DNA of 64,000 nt from Carnegiea gigantea (taxonomy: Eukaryota > Streptophyta > Magnoliopsida > Caryophyllales > Cactaceae): NCBI GenBank assembly GCA_029747015.1, contig JAKOGI010000080.1, positions 213,501-277,500 of the forward strand, read 5' to 3'. This document shows positions 1-10,547 of this stretch, in pieces (the first letter of the stretch is position 1; the number at the start of each line of letters is the position of its first letter). The translations under genes and the position numbers were made by a program. The notes under the pieces were generated by a model that was not told the origin of the DNA, searched no databases, and worked only from the letters and a program-made list of their open reading frames with translations.

Positions 1-427
1 AACAGTCGTTTAACAGAAAACAGGATTCTTAGCAGCGAAATCAGATTTCATTGAACCTTCATTTGTACAGAACCACAGATGGAAGATTCATCTTACAGCA
101 GAATTATGGAATTTCTGGTTTCATTCTTTGTTCGTTCTTCCTGTAATTTTGTTAATTTAAGTAGGATTGTATGAGACATAATATTCTTTTCCATGATGAA
201 AATGAAATCTCATATTCTTTTTCAACATTATCAATGCCTTTGTTCTTTCATGCTTGGAGTTTTTGTACATACAGATCAAGGTTTTGCACGCTGATTTTTG
301 ATTTGATGGTCTTTTCCCCCTTAGAAGAAGTTGAGACTTTGATTATCCATACAGAAAAACACAGGAAAATGCACGATGAATAACTCTGGTCTCAATCTTA
401 CATTTTGTTTTCTCTTGTATAATAAAT
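1..427. other. intergenic, possible 3' end of an off-window gene
   Basis: No convincing reading frame is seen. The short open stretch at 171-383 has no recognisable domain. An AATAAA-like signal at about 419-425 would fit the 3' untranslated tail of a plus-strand gene lying left of the window, but this is inference only. Confidence 0.2.
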
Positions 428-821
428 ATGAGTGATAATATATGTCTATCGCAAGACATCCTTAGATGTCTTACTTAATCCTAAATTAACTTATTTTATA
501 ACTTAAATTAAATTATCAAATTTTTAATGATTATACTTAATTATAAATTGTTAAGCTTAAACATTCATCGGTTATACTGACGAAGTACTAAATGACACCC
601 TGGTTGGGTTAACCCCATCTGGATGGTATATGACATGCTTATTTTAGAAATGTGGCAAATTAAGTATAAAAGGATGATTTTACATAATTTATAAGTTGTG
701 ATATACTTCCACTATTCGATCATATCAATTTTTTTTTTCAATTTAAAGACATTATAATATGATTTTTAGGTTAAAATAAGACATTCAAGAAGTGTCTTGT
801 AACAAAACAGTCATCATTTTA
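428..821 (+). mobile_element. MITE-like element, copy 1
   Basis: About 390 bp bounded by imperfect inverted ends. The left end reads AGTGATAATATATGTC and continues through AAGACATCCTTAGATGTCTT. The right end, reverse-complemented, begins AAAATGATGACTG and continues through AAGACACTTCTTGAATGTCTT. Each end therefore holds its own AAGACA/TGTCTT mini-palindrome. The same layout and interior words (ATTCATC..., ATGACACC, TTACATAATTTATAAGTT) recur at 1485-1849, 2035-2422 and 47584-47972. It has no coding capacity. The superfamily was not determined. Confidence 0.6.
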
Positions 822-1484
822 CAGCGAATGTAAACGTCTTAAATTTGATAACTAAATCATGTATGATCTGAACTTCTTGAAGTGAGTCAAGTGACAACAA
901 CGTCAACCCAAAATATATTTGCTAAAACTCCTTTTGACACTGTTGATTTGGGAGATCCAACAAACGATCAAGTGCAGTTGAAGGAAGACTTACTAAACAT
1001 GTTCAAGTGAGATTTCCCCCTATACCAAATGATGGTAGCAGGGGAAATAAATTGACTTGGCAACAACATTCCAACTTTCCAACATTGCAAGAATGGGAAT
1101 CTGACAAAATATCTTAGTCGAGTGGCCCTTTCCGTGCCTACAAAATATTATATGTTCATAGTAGCACGTATTCTTACATTCCACTGTATATATGTCTTTT
1201 TCTAGGTGTATTCATCATATGGATTATTTGAATATAATTTTTACTAATGTGACTTTTAAACTTCTACTACCAGGAAACTGATGTGTTGTATCCCTTACCA
1301 TTATTTTTCCCTACAAATTACAATTGCATATGTCAAGCTGCATCTTAAATGCCTTTGACCCTTTGAGGGAACCAGAACAGCAGAGGCCAGTTATGGACCG
1401 TGGTAATTACATGTCTAGTTGAGTTTCATTGTCAAATCACTTGTTGGTAGACTGTAAATAGTAGTGCTTTACCAGGCGTACCTT
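822..1484. other. intergenic, nothing recognised
   Basis: AT-rich sequence between two MITE copies. No open frame with a recognisable domain and no RNA gene were seen. Confidence 0.5.
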
Positions 1485-1849
1485 ATGGGTGACGATATAT
1501 ATATCTTGTGGCTATGTTTTAAAATATCCAAAATTTTAATAGTTATGATTAGTTAACAATTGTGAATCTTTAGCATTCATCTGCTGAAAGATTCGTCGGC
1601 TAACCCAGCGAGTACAAATGACACCATAATCTGATAAACTATATCCGCGAAAATATATGATACACATAATTTTATATTGGTGAATAATTATGGATATTAA
1701 GGTAATTTTACATAACTTATAACTGGTAATATCTTTCTGCTATTCAATTATATCATCTTTTTTCAATTTAATTAATGCATGCCAATATAATTTTTAAGTC
1801 AAGACAAGACTCTTAAAGAGTGTCTTATAATAAGATATATATCATTTTA
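1485..1849 (+). mobile_element. MITE-like element, copy 2
   Basis: Diverged copy of the element at 428-821 in the same orientation. The shared interior includes the GCATTCATCTGCTGAAAG and AATGACACCATAAT region, TTACATAACTTATAA, and the terminal AAGACTCTTAAAGAGTGTCTT palindrome followed by ATCATTTTAC. It is more degraded at its left end. Confidence 0.5.
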
Positions 1850-2034
1850 CTTATCTTATTATCCTTTGCAACTCAATAGCAGCAGTAGTAGTTTATTAGG
1901 CTTGTTTTATGATCCATCCCAACTTAACATTTACTATGTGTGTGACTACTCAAATAGAAATAAAAAAATAACAAATGTCTTCCTGTAATTATATAGATAC
2001 TTTTTAAGTGTCTTATCTTACCTTAGCTACTAGC

Positions 2035-2422
2035 AAAATGATAAATATCTTATCATGAGATACTTTTTAAACATCTTGCCTTGGCTAAAAAATATATAAT
2101 TGTGTAGTAAATTGAAAAAATTAATATGTTTGATTGAATAGTAAATAGTGTTATCAAGTATGCATTGTATAAATTTTTTTCCATATATTTTCATAATTAT
2201 AAGATTACACATATAATATGTCTTCTTGAATTAGATTTGATCCAATTACGATAGCATTTATATCCAACAACATAGTCAATGAATATTAAAGGTTCACAAT
2301 TGATAAATATATAATGGACTGTACCTCTTGATAAATTGGTGATTTTAAATCATATAAAATATTCATTTAACATAAGATATCTAAGAATTGTCTTGTCATA
2401 AAATGTATAAATGATTATCACT
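2035..2422 (-). mobile_element. MITE-like element, copy 3, inverted
   Basis: Inverted relative to copies 1 and 2. It opens AAAATGATAAATATCTTAT and runs through a decayed AGATACTTTTTAAACATCTT palindrome, matching the reverse complement of the right end of the copy at 47584-47972. It closes near ATAAATGATTATCAC. A further loose TTTTTAAGTGTCTTATCTT end at 2000-2020 suggests a nested or partial copy. Confidence 0.5.
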
Positions 2423-3300
2423 TATAGATTGGGTATAATGGAGCTTATTGCTGCCATAATTTATGTATAACTTATTCTCTCCTTGAGTTTGGCCAGGTCA
2501 ACCTGTATATTAATTTCAATCCAAATTAAAATGAGAACAACTTGATTTAGAATATACCAAATAGAAATTACTATTACCCAACATCAAATCATGTTCAAGA
2601 TGATCTTATTTTTCAGGGTCTATCAAAATTACAAAATACCAAAAAAGTAATTCAAATAAATCATATATATCTTAATTACATATGTACTAGCTTGTTAGTT
2701 ATTAATCGAAGGAAAAAAAAAAACCCAATAATAATAGTCTACAGCCAAAGTTATGGATAAAATTAAAGAAAGTCCAAATCCAAATGTTCACCCAACCTGA
2801 ACTTGCAATGAATTGATCAAATCAAAATTGATCAGACTCAGGCATTGACATATACAATAAACATGGTTTTTTTTTCCGATTATTTAGATATGCATGACGA
2901 CCCTTATAAATAAAAAAAGATACAGCCACTGCACTGTTTAAAAAGATAGCTAATATATCTTATATGCTATAAATCACAAACAAATAAACTCACACAGCTC
3001 ACTAATCGAACACAAACATCCTCTATAATAAACATGTTTGAAACCAATCTGTCATGCTTTTTGCCCAATGCATCCAGGTAATTAACAAGTAATTTAATGA
3101 ATCACATCCTAAACCGTGTTTGGATTAATTGCATGCTTGTGTGGGAGGTAGATACATAGGAAGCCAGCCAAAGATAAGAATGGTAGAGAGGATTTTGCCA
3201 AAAATAGGGTTACCTTAATTTCAGGCTTCCAACCATTTCCATGAAATTCATCTTAACCTCTCTTTCCTTAAATTTGTTTGTTCTAAATCAAACCCTTTCC
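2423..3300. other. intergenic and promoter-proximal DNA
   Basis: AT-rich sequence with no coding evidence. A TATAAATA motif at 2905-2912 lies on the plus strand upstream of the next gene. Whether it is that gene's TATA box cannot be decided, because it would imply a leader of roughly 1 kb. Confidence 0.3.
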
Positions 3301-3544
3301 AACACCTTAATTAATTGATATCCCTATCGCTACATACAAAATCAAAACAAAGACACTTCCTTCAATCGCTGACCCAAAGCCTTTGGTTCTTCATTGAATT
3401 AAAGCACTTTGGGTTGCATTGATTGATTTGTTAATTAGAGTTTCAATTCCCTCATTATAAGTATGGGCTCCTAATATTTGATACTTAGATTGATCAATTC
3501 AAGTCTGTCAATCTGGGTCAGCTAGAGGGAAGATTCGACGAAGC

Positions 3545-3658
3545 ATGGAGGTACAAAGGATGTTACAATTGATGTTTTTATCGTGTTTTAAGACCACATT
3601 TTCCCATCTTGCTCTCGTGGGTGGAAACCACACCGCCTCCAGATTTTGCACTCGCTAG
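3545..3658 (+). CDS. upstream ORF, conserved-peptide uORF (CPuORF46/47-like)
   Basis: A 37-codon ATG-to-TAG frame lies in the leader of the DUF7870 gene that follows. The peptide begins MEVQRMLQLMFLSCFKTTF and ends LVGGNHTASRFCTR. From memory, the Arabidopsis genes of this family (AT3G53400, AT5G03190) carry conserved peptide uORFs 46 and 47. The position, length and compact non-random composition fit that class. In such systems the nascent peptide typically represses translation of the main ORF, sometimes by stalling the ribosome. That role is inference here. The stop codon lies 279 nt before the main ATG. Translation of an unrelated random frame is the alternative. Confidence 0.75.
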   Translation: MEVQRMLQLMFLSCFKTTFSHLALVGGNHTASRFCTR

Positions 3659-3937
3659 AAATTCCTCATATTTCCATATCCCTAATAATAGCCCCACCTC
3701 TCCAAATTTTCCTTACCTATATAGCTTGTCTAGAAAAGAATTAGAATTTTCTATGCAATTTCCTCCTTTGAATTTCAGAAATCAATTTTTTGCTTCTTCT
3801 ATTACTTAATCCGCTTCTCTATTTTCCTCACCAGCAACCACTCCACCACGATTGATCAGCGGAGCCATCACCGCGCTATCGATCTGTAGCATCTTATCCC
3901 CGGCTTTCAACTCCAACAAAGAGACACATAAGAAGAA
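3659..3937 (+). promoter_or_regulatory. 5' leader between uORF and main ORF
   Basis: 279 nt, locally pyrimidine-rich. A non-ATG open frame at 3609-3809 overlaps the uORF in another phase and is not considered real. No splice pair is needed to join the uORF leader to the main ATG. Confidence 0.4.
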
Positions 3938-5155
3938 ATGAAGCTCAATAACGTGAGGATGGAGCTACCCTACGTGCATGAAAAATACAACTATTTGCAT
4001 GGCTGCCATGCAAACCCTACGCCACTCATAGTCGTTCGGCTTTCTGACTCCAAGGTCATGAAAATCCTTGCTCAAGCTCTGGTTCTAGCCCTCCTAATCA
4101 TGGCTCTACCTCGGCTCAGTGCGAATTTAAGAGAAACCCTACGAGGTAGCCACAATTACGATTCCCTGGACCTGAAGTCACTTCCGCTGGTGCTTGATGA
4201 TCTTGCCAAACACGGAATAATGACAACTTCCAAGGTTAAATCCGTAATTATCAACACCGGCGAGCAACGAGGGATGCCTGAAACCCTAGCTAATGTCGAA
4301 AACGTCGTGATCTCACCTTGGGAGACAGAACGACACCGTTTAGTCCCTGATGAGAGCTTCAACATTGCCTTTACAAACTGCTTCCATGGCGAAGTACGAG
4401 GATTCATCGACCGAACCCTGAAACTCGGTGGGACCCTCGTTGTCCAGGTCAGCAGAGACCCCTTCAGAGCGCCGCCAAACTACAAAATGGCGTATCTTCG
4501 AAAGGTGAACGATGAAACTACGTTTGTCGCCATGCACAAAACCTCACTGAACAGCGAAAAAACGACACCGTTAGCAACGCACAGGAAGCTTCTAGAATTC
4601 TTGTCTGAGGAAAAGAAGGCCGTCCTTAAAAACCTCGAAGATGTCCTCTTAGAGCCGCCAAGATCAGCCTCGGGTAAATCAAGGACTTACCTGAGGAAAA
4701 CTAAATTCCTCCCTGACCTACTTAACGACAACTTGGAAGGCTACTCGAGGCGGGTCTACATCGACGTGGGTGGCGGGCACGGGTCGACCCGGTGGTTCGA
4801 GCAGAACTACCCGACCCGTAACAAGGACTTTGACATATACCACATAGAGACGGTCCCAGAAACCGAGGTGGAGACGTCATCGGATGACGCGTGGGAGGGT
4901 CCACCGACACAGATGGGGATATCCGATTGGCTGTGGCGGAATGTGAAGGCGGAGGAGTACGTGGTGATGAAGGCGGAGGCAGAGGTGGTGGAGGAGATGC
5001 TCAAGAGTAAGGCCATTGTTCTTGTGGATGAGCTTTTCTTGGAGTGCAAGCCATGGGGGAAAGGGGGGAAGAGTAAGAGGGCATATTGGGAATGTTTGGC
5101 TTTGTATGGGAGGCTTAGGGATGTTGGTGTTGTTGTGCACCAATGGTGGGGATGA
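3938..5155 (+). CDS. DUF7870 / SAM-dependent methyltransferase-like protein
   Basis: Intronless 405-aa frame opening at ATG 3938, the first in-frame methionine. Residues about 41-60 (ILAQALVLALLIMAL) form one hydrophobic segment, so the protein is probably a single-pass endomembrane protein. Residues about 96-205 have the alternating pattern of a Rossmann-like fold (SVIINTGEQ, NIAFTNCFHG, GGTLVVQV), but no clear SAM-binding glycine motif. The C-terminal half (about 250-405) has the plant DUF7870 hallmarks RRVYIDVGGGHGSTRWF, FDIYHIETVPE, ISDWLWRNVKAEEYVVMKAEAE and a terminal HQWWG. The product is often annotated as a methyltransferase, but activity is not established. The uORF upstream implies translational control. 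Confidence 0.85.
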   Translation: MKLNNVRMELPYVHEKYNYLHGCHANPTPLIVVRLSDSKVMKILAQALVLALLIMALPRLSANLRETLRGSHNYDSLDLKSLPLVLDDLAKHGIMTTSKVKSVIINTGEQRGMPETLANVENVVISPWETERHRLVPDESFNIAFTNCFHGEVRGFIDRTLKLGGTLVVQVSRDPFRAPPNYKMAYLRKVNDETTFVAMHKTSLNSEKTTPLATHRKLLEFLSEEKKAVLKNLEDVLLEPPRSASGKSRTYLRKTKFLPDLLNDNLEGYSRRVYIDVGGGHGSTRWFEQNYPTRNKDFDIYHIETVPETEVETSSDDAWEGPPTQMGISDWLWRNVKAEEYVVMKAEAEVVEEMLKSKAIVLVDELFLECKPWGKGGKSKRAYWECLALYGRLRDVGVVVHQWWG

Positions 5156-6539
5156 CTCATGCATGCATGCAGGCACGCACATGAGTTCTAATTTCTCGCA
5201 AGATGATATAATTATAAGTGTTGGGTACTAGAGAGGAGAAATGAGATATGAAATCCAAAAAGGAAAAAAGAAAAAAAAAGAGAGATGAATTAATTTGTTT
5301 GTGTATAAGGCGAGTAAGAGATAGAGAGAGGTCATTTTGTATATTTTGGTATTACTCATTTGTCTTGACAATTAAAATTTTACCTTTTTTTGGGTCTTCG
5401 TTAATAAATTCATATGGTAATTATGCAGGTAATTGTGAAAACTTACTTAGCACTGTATGCTTGTGTAATGATACTATTGACCAGAAAAATTAACAATAAA
5501 TATTGCAAATTTCTTCAAAGTTGTCAAGATTATATAAAGAATTCATATTAATGTAGACATTACATACCCTACTCTACTTACAAGCTATGTTATTCGGACT
5601 CAGGAACTCAGCCATATCCAAGTTAAACTATATCAAGTAGCCAACGTGGGTATTGTGTTAAATTTGGCTATTTTCTAAAATATTTTGTATGTGTTTGGTC
5701 TAAAATAAAATTTCAATTGTCTATATTTATATTTTAGTGTTAAGTATCCGACTGACACATAATCCAAAAGGAGCACATGGTAAATATTTGGGTGTTAAGC
5801 TAGAGTAAGTCTCAAGTTAATGTACCGGGGGGGGGGGGGATTATTGGTGCTAAGCTTGGCCTTCGTTTCCAGTATGTAATACACCAGGAAACAGAGTAAC
5901 AGAGGGGACGTGAAAGCATAAAGCCAAGTCAGTCACGGGCGTATACAATATCCCCACCACTCGAAGGGATCCAATGGGTTGTACGTACAAAATATAGTCA
6001 TCGATAATGCAAGTCGTTCTCAAACACTGTTTTTGTCCTGCAAAAGCATGATGCCTAAGCTAGGCCTCAGATTTTTTTTTTTTTTTAAAATTCCCTTATA
6101 TAATGAGGCTTGCAATAATTTAAAGTTAGCATTTATCATAAACCTTGGTGTACGTACTTATGTAAATTAAGCGAATATCTTTGGATCAATTGTTCAGCAA
6201 ATTATAATTATGATTGCTGCAACATATCAATTTAAGCTTTTACATGAGAAAAATGACTAGGATGCGAGAATAACAATTAATACAGATGAACTGAAAGAAG
6301 GGATATACTACTACAACTCAATTGTGCATCTCAGTAATGTGTAGACGTATTATTTTCTATTATCATGGAAGAACTTGCAAAGTTAAACAACTCGCCTTGG
6401 CAATTGTCCATCACGAGACAGCAACGAACAATTTTTCCAACAACAAACTACCCATAAATTCCAACTTCAATTCAACTCCCACCTTAAAGAGGTGAAGATA
6501 ACCCTATCATCAACTAACATCACAGTAAATCTGATCTAC
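5156..6539. other. convergent intergenic region
   Basis: Holds the 3' tails of the converging DUF7870 (+) and aspartic protease (-) genes. AATAAA-type motifs occur near 5493-5500. A (G)12 run lies at about 5827-5838. The short frames at 5248-5493 and 5979-6170 are low-complexity and judged non-coding. Confidence 0.4.
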
Positions 6540-7865
6540 TTAGTTACATAACTCACGAGCGATTCCCAGGCGAGAATTGGCAGTATCAAACAGAATCCTA
6601 AGATTCTGTTGCTGCAAACTGGCTATAATATTCAACACTGAGTTCACATTACTCGGCGCTGAAGCCATGGCCAAGCAAGCCATGGACCCAGCACTGCTAT
6701 GGATCAAAGTGTTCTCCATGGGCAGCTTCAAATCTAGCCCTTCAAAATGTAGGGTCACTGTGGGGGCCAGTTGCTCATGGGTCACTGGAAAGCAGGTGTC
6801 GAACGCCCCGATTTGGCTAAAGAGGCCTTGGACTTGGGCCCTGTACGCATCCCGGATGGAATTGTAGACTTCGGGTACAAACCGGGTTAGGACCGTACCC
6901 GTATCGATAACGGTCCCTGCCCCGGTGTCTGGGTCAAAGTTGAGGTATTGGGCTGGGATGGGTACATTGACCCGGCCCACGCTGACTCCGGTTAGGTTAA
7001 CATAGTAGAGGGAAGGCCGGTGTGGGTTCCGGAGAAGAGGGGTGGTCCGGATCTTACTGGGCTGGCCCAACGGGCCGAGTTTGAGTGACCCGGAGAAGTA
7101 GTAGGACTTGAAGCTCGGAAGGCAGTATGAGAAAACTCCTTGGTAAAGAGAATTGGACTGAGAAAGAAGAGATAATGGCCCGCGGCCCAGGCCCAATAAG
7201 CCCTGTGGTGGGATGGATTTTCCGGTAATTGCGTTAATACACCCAAAATAATAATTGGGTATGACGTCATTGCCTAGCATGAGTGAGTCACGTGACAGGG
7301 TGGCAAGTAAGGTGGAATCTCCACCGTAGGATTGGTTGAATTGGCATGACCCGTATCCGGTTTCAGGGCACACAAGCCCACGGGCCTGCGTGCATTGGGC
7401 CGAGGAGCAGTCCAACTGCCCGAAAGTGGACGAAGAGTTGGGGGAGAACACGGTGGATGAGCAGCCTGTGCAGCTAGAGCATGGGACCCACGCTGTGTCA
7501 TAACTCGTGTCCAAGACCATGAACATGAGTTGGGCCGGAGTCCCAATTTGGGTACGGACCAAGTAGTTGCCGATGTTGAGGATGTTTAGGCCAGAGCCTA
7601 TCGGCGCAGAAGTGGGTTTTTTGGCCACCAGGCTGTCCAGAAATGCGACCCTTTGTGGGTCTTTTGAGGCCATGTTGAGGACAGTGTTGGGCCATGGCTC
7701 AGGCTTACTCGGGGAGAAGGGGGAGCACTCGCCATAGATGTGGAAGAGCGAGAGGTCACCGGGGTGGTTCGCTTTTGAGGACGTGCACTGTGGGTTGGCT
7801 GCGGCCCTGCTGGTGATTGTGATGAGAAGTGCAAAGAAGAGGAGGAGTTTAGTGGCCAGGTCCAT
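6540..7865 (-). CDS. AED3: AED3-like pepsin-type aspartic protease (A1 family)
   Basis: Intronless, 441 aa, start ATG at 7865. Residues 1-23 are a signal peptide (MDLATKLLLFFALLITITSR), so the protein should be secreted to the apoplast. The A1 fold spans about 100-440. The first active-site motif is LDTSYD, with Asp119; the second is IDTGT, with Asp321. Both catalytic Asp residues are present, but the first motif is DTS rather than DTG, as I recall also for Arabidopsis AED3 (AT1G09750). The cysteine-rich insert CSSCTGC follows at 129-135. Other family blocks are YGGDSTLLA, QGLLGLGRGPLSLLSQ, GVFSYCLPSF, RPSLYYVNLTGVSVG and NLRILFDTANSRLGIA. AED3 is known as an apoplastic, systemic-immunity-induced protease. 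The same role is inferred. Confidence 0.93.
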   Translation of the reverse strand: MDLATKLLLFFALLITITSRAAANPQCTSSKANHPGDLSLFHIYGECSPFSPSKPEPWPNTVLNMASKDPQRVAFLDSLVAKKPTSAPIGSGLNILNIGNYLVRTQIGTPAQLMFMVLDTSYDTAWVPCSSCTGCSSTVFSPNSSSTFGQLDCSSAQCTQARGLVCPETGYGSCQFNQSYGGDSTLLATLSRDSLMLGNDVIPNYYFGCINAITGKSIPPQGLLGLGRGPLSLLSQSNSLYQGVFSYCLPSFKSYYFSGSLKLGPLGQPSKIRTTPLLRNPHRPSLYYVNLTGVSVGRVNVPIPAQYLNFDPDTGAGTVIDTGTVLTRFVPEVYNSIRDAYRAQVQGLFSQIGAFDTCFPVTHEQLAPTVTLHFEGLDLKLPMENTLIHSSAGSMACLAMASAPSNVNSVLNIIASLQQQNLRILFDTANSRLGIARELCN

Positions 7866-7913
7866 GATGAATGAGATAAGGTCCTATGCTCATGAAGCTG
7901 CATGGGAGAAGGG

Positions 7914-7923
7914 TTATATATAA
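7914..7923 (-). promoter_or_regulatory. candidate TATA box of the aspartic protease gene
   Basis: TTATATATAA lies about 50 nt upstream of the start codon on the minus strand. This would put transcription start near 7885-7890 with a very short leader. Confidence 0.55.
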
Positions 7924-9310
7924 GGGGGAGAGAGTGCATTGTGAAATTACTAAGTCGCCCTCATGATAATAATGTAAAAATAAGTGTGACTGCACAATAG
8001 ACACATAACAATATAGCAAGCAAATTATAATTGAAAACACAATATCACTCTTCAAAAAGTTGACCAGTAATCTGCATTCTTATTGCTGGATGCATTAGAA
8101 AGAGACAAAGCTGCAATTCGGAAGGAAGCCTGCAACTATGAGACAAAGTAAAATGATAGATTAACATGGAAGCTTAGTTTGAAGTCTGAATGCAAGACTT
8201 GAGAGAAAAAATGGCAGAGATCTCAATTAAGATGCTATCACATGAGAACAAGAAGTGCCATCTGTTATTTTTGATTTGCTTATATGAATTACCTTAATAT
8301 TTGCGACAGATTTCCCAAACAGTCCGTTGAAAATTCATTCATCGGAGGTGGTGGTCCGACAAGAATTCCGATGGATTCCGTAAAACAATACATTGGAAAT
8401 CATGTTATTGGACGCTGCCAATTTCCGACAGAATTCCCAATAAAATCCAATCCTAAGGGGAGTCTTTTTTTTTTTTTTTTTTTTCACCATACTGTCCTCT
8501 GATCGAAACCCATGGTTGAAAAATTATGAACAATATCAGGCCTCGAGAAATGCGAGGTGGAAAATATCAAAGGCTCAAAATTAATCATACATGGAATTAT
8601 CAAAATTCCCAGGGGTCAATTATGGATTAATTCTGCTAGAACTGGAGCTCGTGAATGTGCTAGTGGGAGGTCCCTCTGGCAGATGGAAAGGGAATATGAA
8701 GCTGGAAATTACTTGTCGTGAGTCCTGAAGACCCACCTCCTGTGCCTGAGGGGTCCGGCTAGTCACGGGCCTCATAGACTGTTTTTTTTTTTTTTTTTTT
8801 GGTTTTACAGTTTTGTTTGTATGCGCAGGCCGGGTCCTACACACTATCTGATATGATGAATGATGTATGTGAGTCCAAATATTCCCTGCACCTCGTGATC
8901 AAGTCTACTAGTTAAAGTGTACTATTAATCTGCTTACAGTCCACACATCTGTTTTATTATTATTCTCCATTTTGTATTTTGGAACCACGGTCGCCGAGCG
9001 ATCAGTATGTATAAAAAAAGTTGTTATCCAGATGTGCATACAACCCATCACGCAAGTGGTTCCTTTCCCCCCTTTGGTTGGTTCGAGGAAGCCGCAAAGG
9101 ATAGTATCCAAAAAAATTGAGATCAGAGTACCATATGGCGAACTATGATCTAGTAATTGAGGCGAATGCCTCAGTCTAGAAATGGGTGTCATAGTTGCAA
9201 ACCCTACAGGTGATAGTGAAGAAGGTGGTTAATCTAAACAATTAGCCAATTAGGAGCCACTGACATATGGTTATCCTACCGTACTATTGAAACAAATTCT
9301 CCCAGAAGAC
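7924..9310. other. intergenic, possible decayed transposon words
   Basis: No gene seen. 8300-8460 contains recurring CCGACAGA, TTCCGATGGATTCCG and TTCCGACAGAATTCCC words of the kind found near the ends of CACTA-type elements, but no complete termini. (T)18-20 tracts occur at about 8465-8484 and 8782-8800. Confidence 0.3.
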
Positions 9311-9383
9311 AACTTTGATTGTACCATACAGAGTTCTTAAGTACCTGTCGAACTTTGATTGTACCATACAGAGTTCTTAAGTA
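9311..9383. repeat. 33-bp direct repeat, two identical copies
   Basis: AACTTTGATTGTACCATACA continuing through GAGTTCTTAAGTA occurs at 9311-9343 and again at 9351-9383, separated by 7 nt. The period is 40 bp. Confidence 0.9.
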
Positions 9384-10547
9384 ATTCAATTTACACCAAG
9401 GGCTTTTTTTTTCTGTTGTTTGGATAACAGATAACAGACCAAATACCTCCAAAGAACGAAATACTACCACACGCATTCAGAGGAATATACACGAGTCCAT
9501 CCCAGAGACTCCACATCCATCAGCGGAAGAAGAAAAGTACAATGAGATATGTTTGAACTGCATCATTGACCACTATATGCTGCAAAACAAAGGAATCAAG
9601 CGTCATTAAACTGCAGTCTCTCCGCATAACCCGAGGCATGAGCTACACTAAACACATTCGAGCAGGTCTCTTGTACAGTACGCAATCGCTTAATGCAGCT
9701 AACAAATGTGCAGCAGCGCAATAAGTATAGTTTGTTGGTACCCCATCTATTCACCTTACAGGAGAATTCCAACTAAAGATTCTGTTGTTCACAATAGGGA
9801 TTTGTTCGGGATAATATTGGTCTTTTGTGCATTAAGGGGCAATATCCCGTTTTGCATCCCCCCCCCCCCCCCCTCCACGGGGCGGGTGTGTATGTGCTAA
9901 CATTAGAGCGAAGAGATGAGAGTTGGCCTCAGTTGGGACTTGGGACCAAGGTATCTAATATACACAATTGGAGGTGTGCGGCTCTATTCTGGCTGTTCAA
10001 TCATAAATTCGACAAGAAGGGACTCCTTGCAATTCTGGGGATGTCAATTCACCTACAGTTGTCCATAAGGGAATCCAAGAGAGGACATTAGAGAAACTAG
10101 AGCTCATTTGGTGATATTTTTCAGACTGAAATAGGTTATAGGATACATAAGCTATCCACAAGGTTGAGGATAAAATTTAGTTCATATGCTAATTGTTCAT
10201 CTGCTATGTTGACCATGAAGTCAGATTCTTCTTATGTGACCTTTGTGGAAGATTTCATTATGGACATTTTGCAGGTCATGTTGAACTTGGCTTATGAAAT
10301 TTACTTCATCTATTGGGAACAAGTGTTTTTTGTTCATTTTTTCTGGTGTGGGAGGTGGGGTGGTTGGGTAACTTGGTTGGCACAGAGTCAGAGCCAAATC
10401 CACTATGTTAGGACGTCCTCCTGGGCAACCGTTAGCCAGGAGAATAAAAATGACTCCTATATAAGAATCCCTAAAATCTTCTATAGCAATATTGGTACTT
10501 GTCAGATTCCAGGAAGCTCAAGAATGGAACAACGTTGTACAAAACTT
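9384..10547. other. region downstream of the USP gene
   Basis: A (C)15 run followed by TCCACGGGG lies near 9859-9873. If the splice donor-like AAG|GTATGT at 10604 is used, a last USP exon or the 3' UTR would lie here. No specific exon can be assigned. Confidence 0.3.

Noticed and set aside
171..383. 70-codon plus-strand open frame
   Set aside because: Low-complexity composition, no domain and no splice or promoter context. It fits UTR or spacer better.
3609..3809. 66-codon frame overlapping the uORF
   Set aside because: Starts at a non-ATG codon and overlaps the better-supported ATG uORF in another phase.
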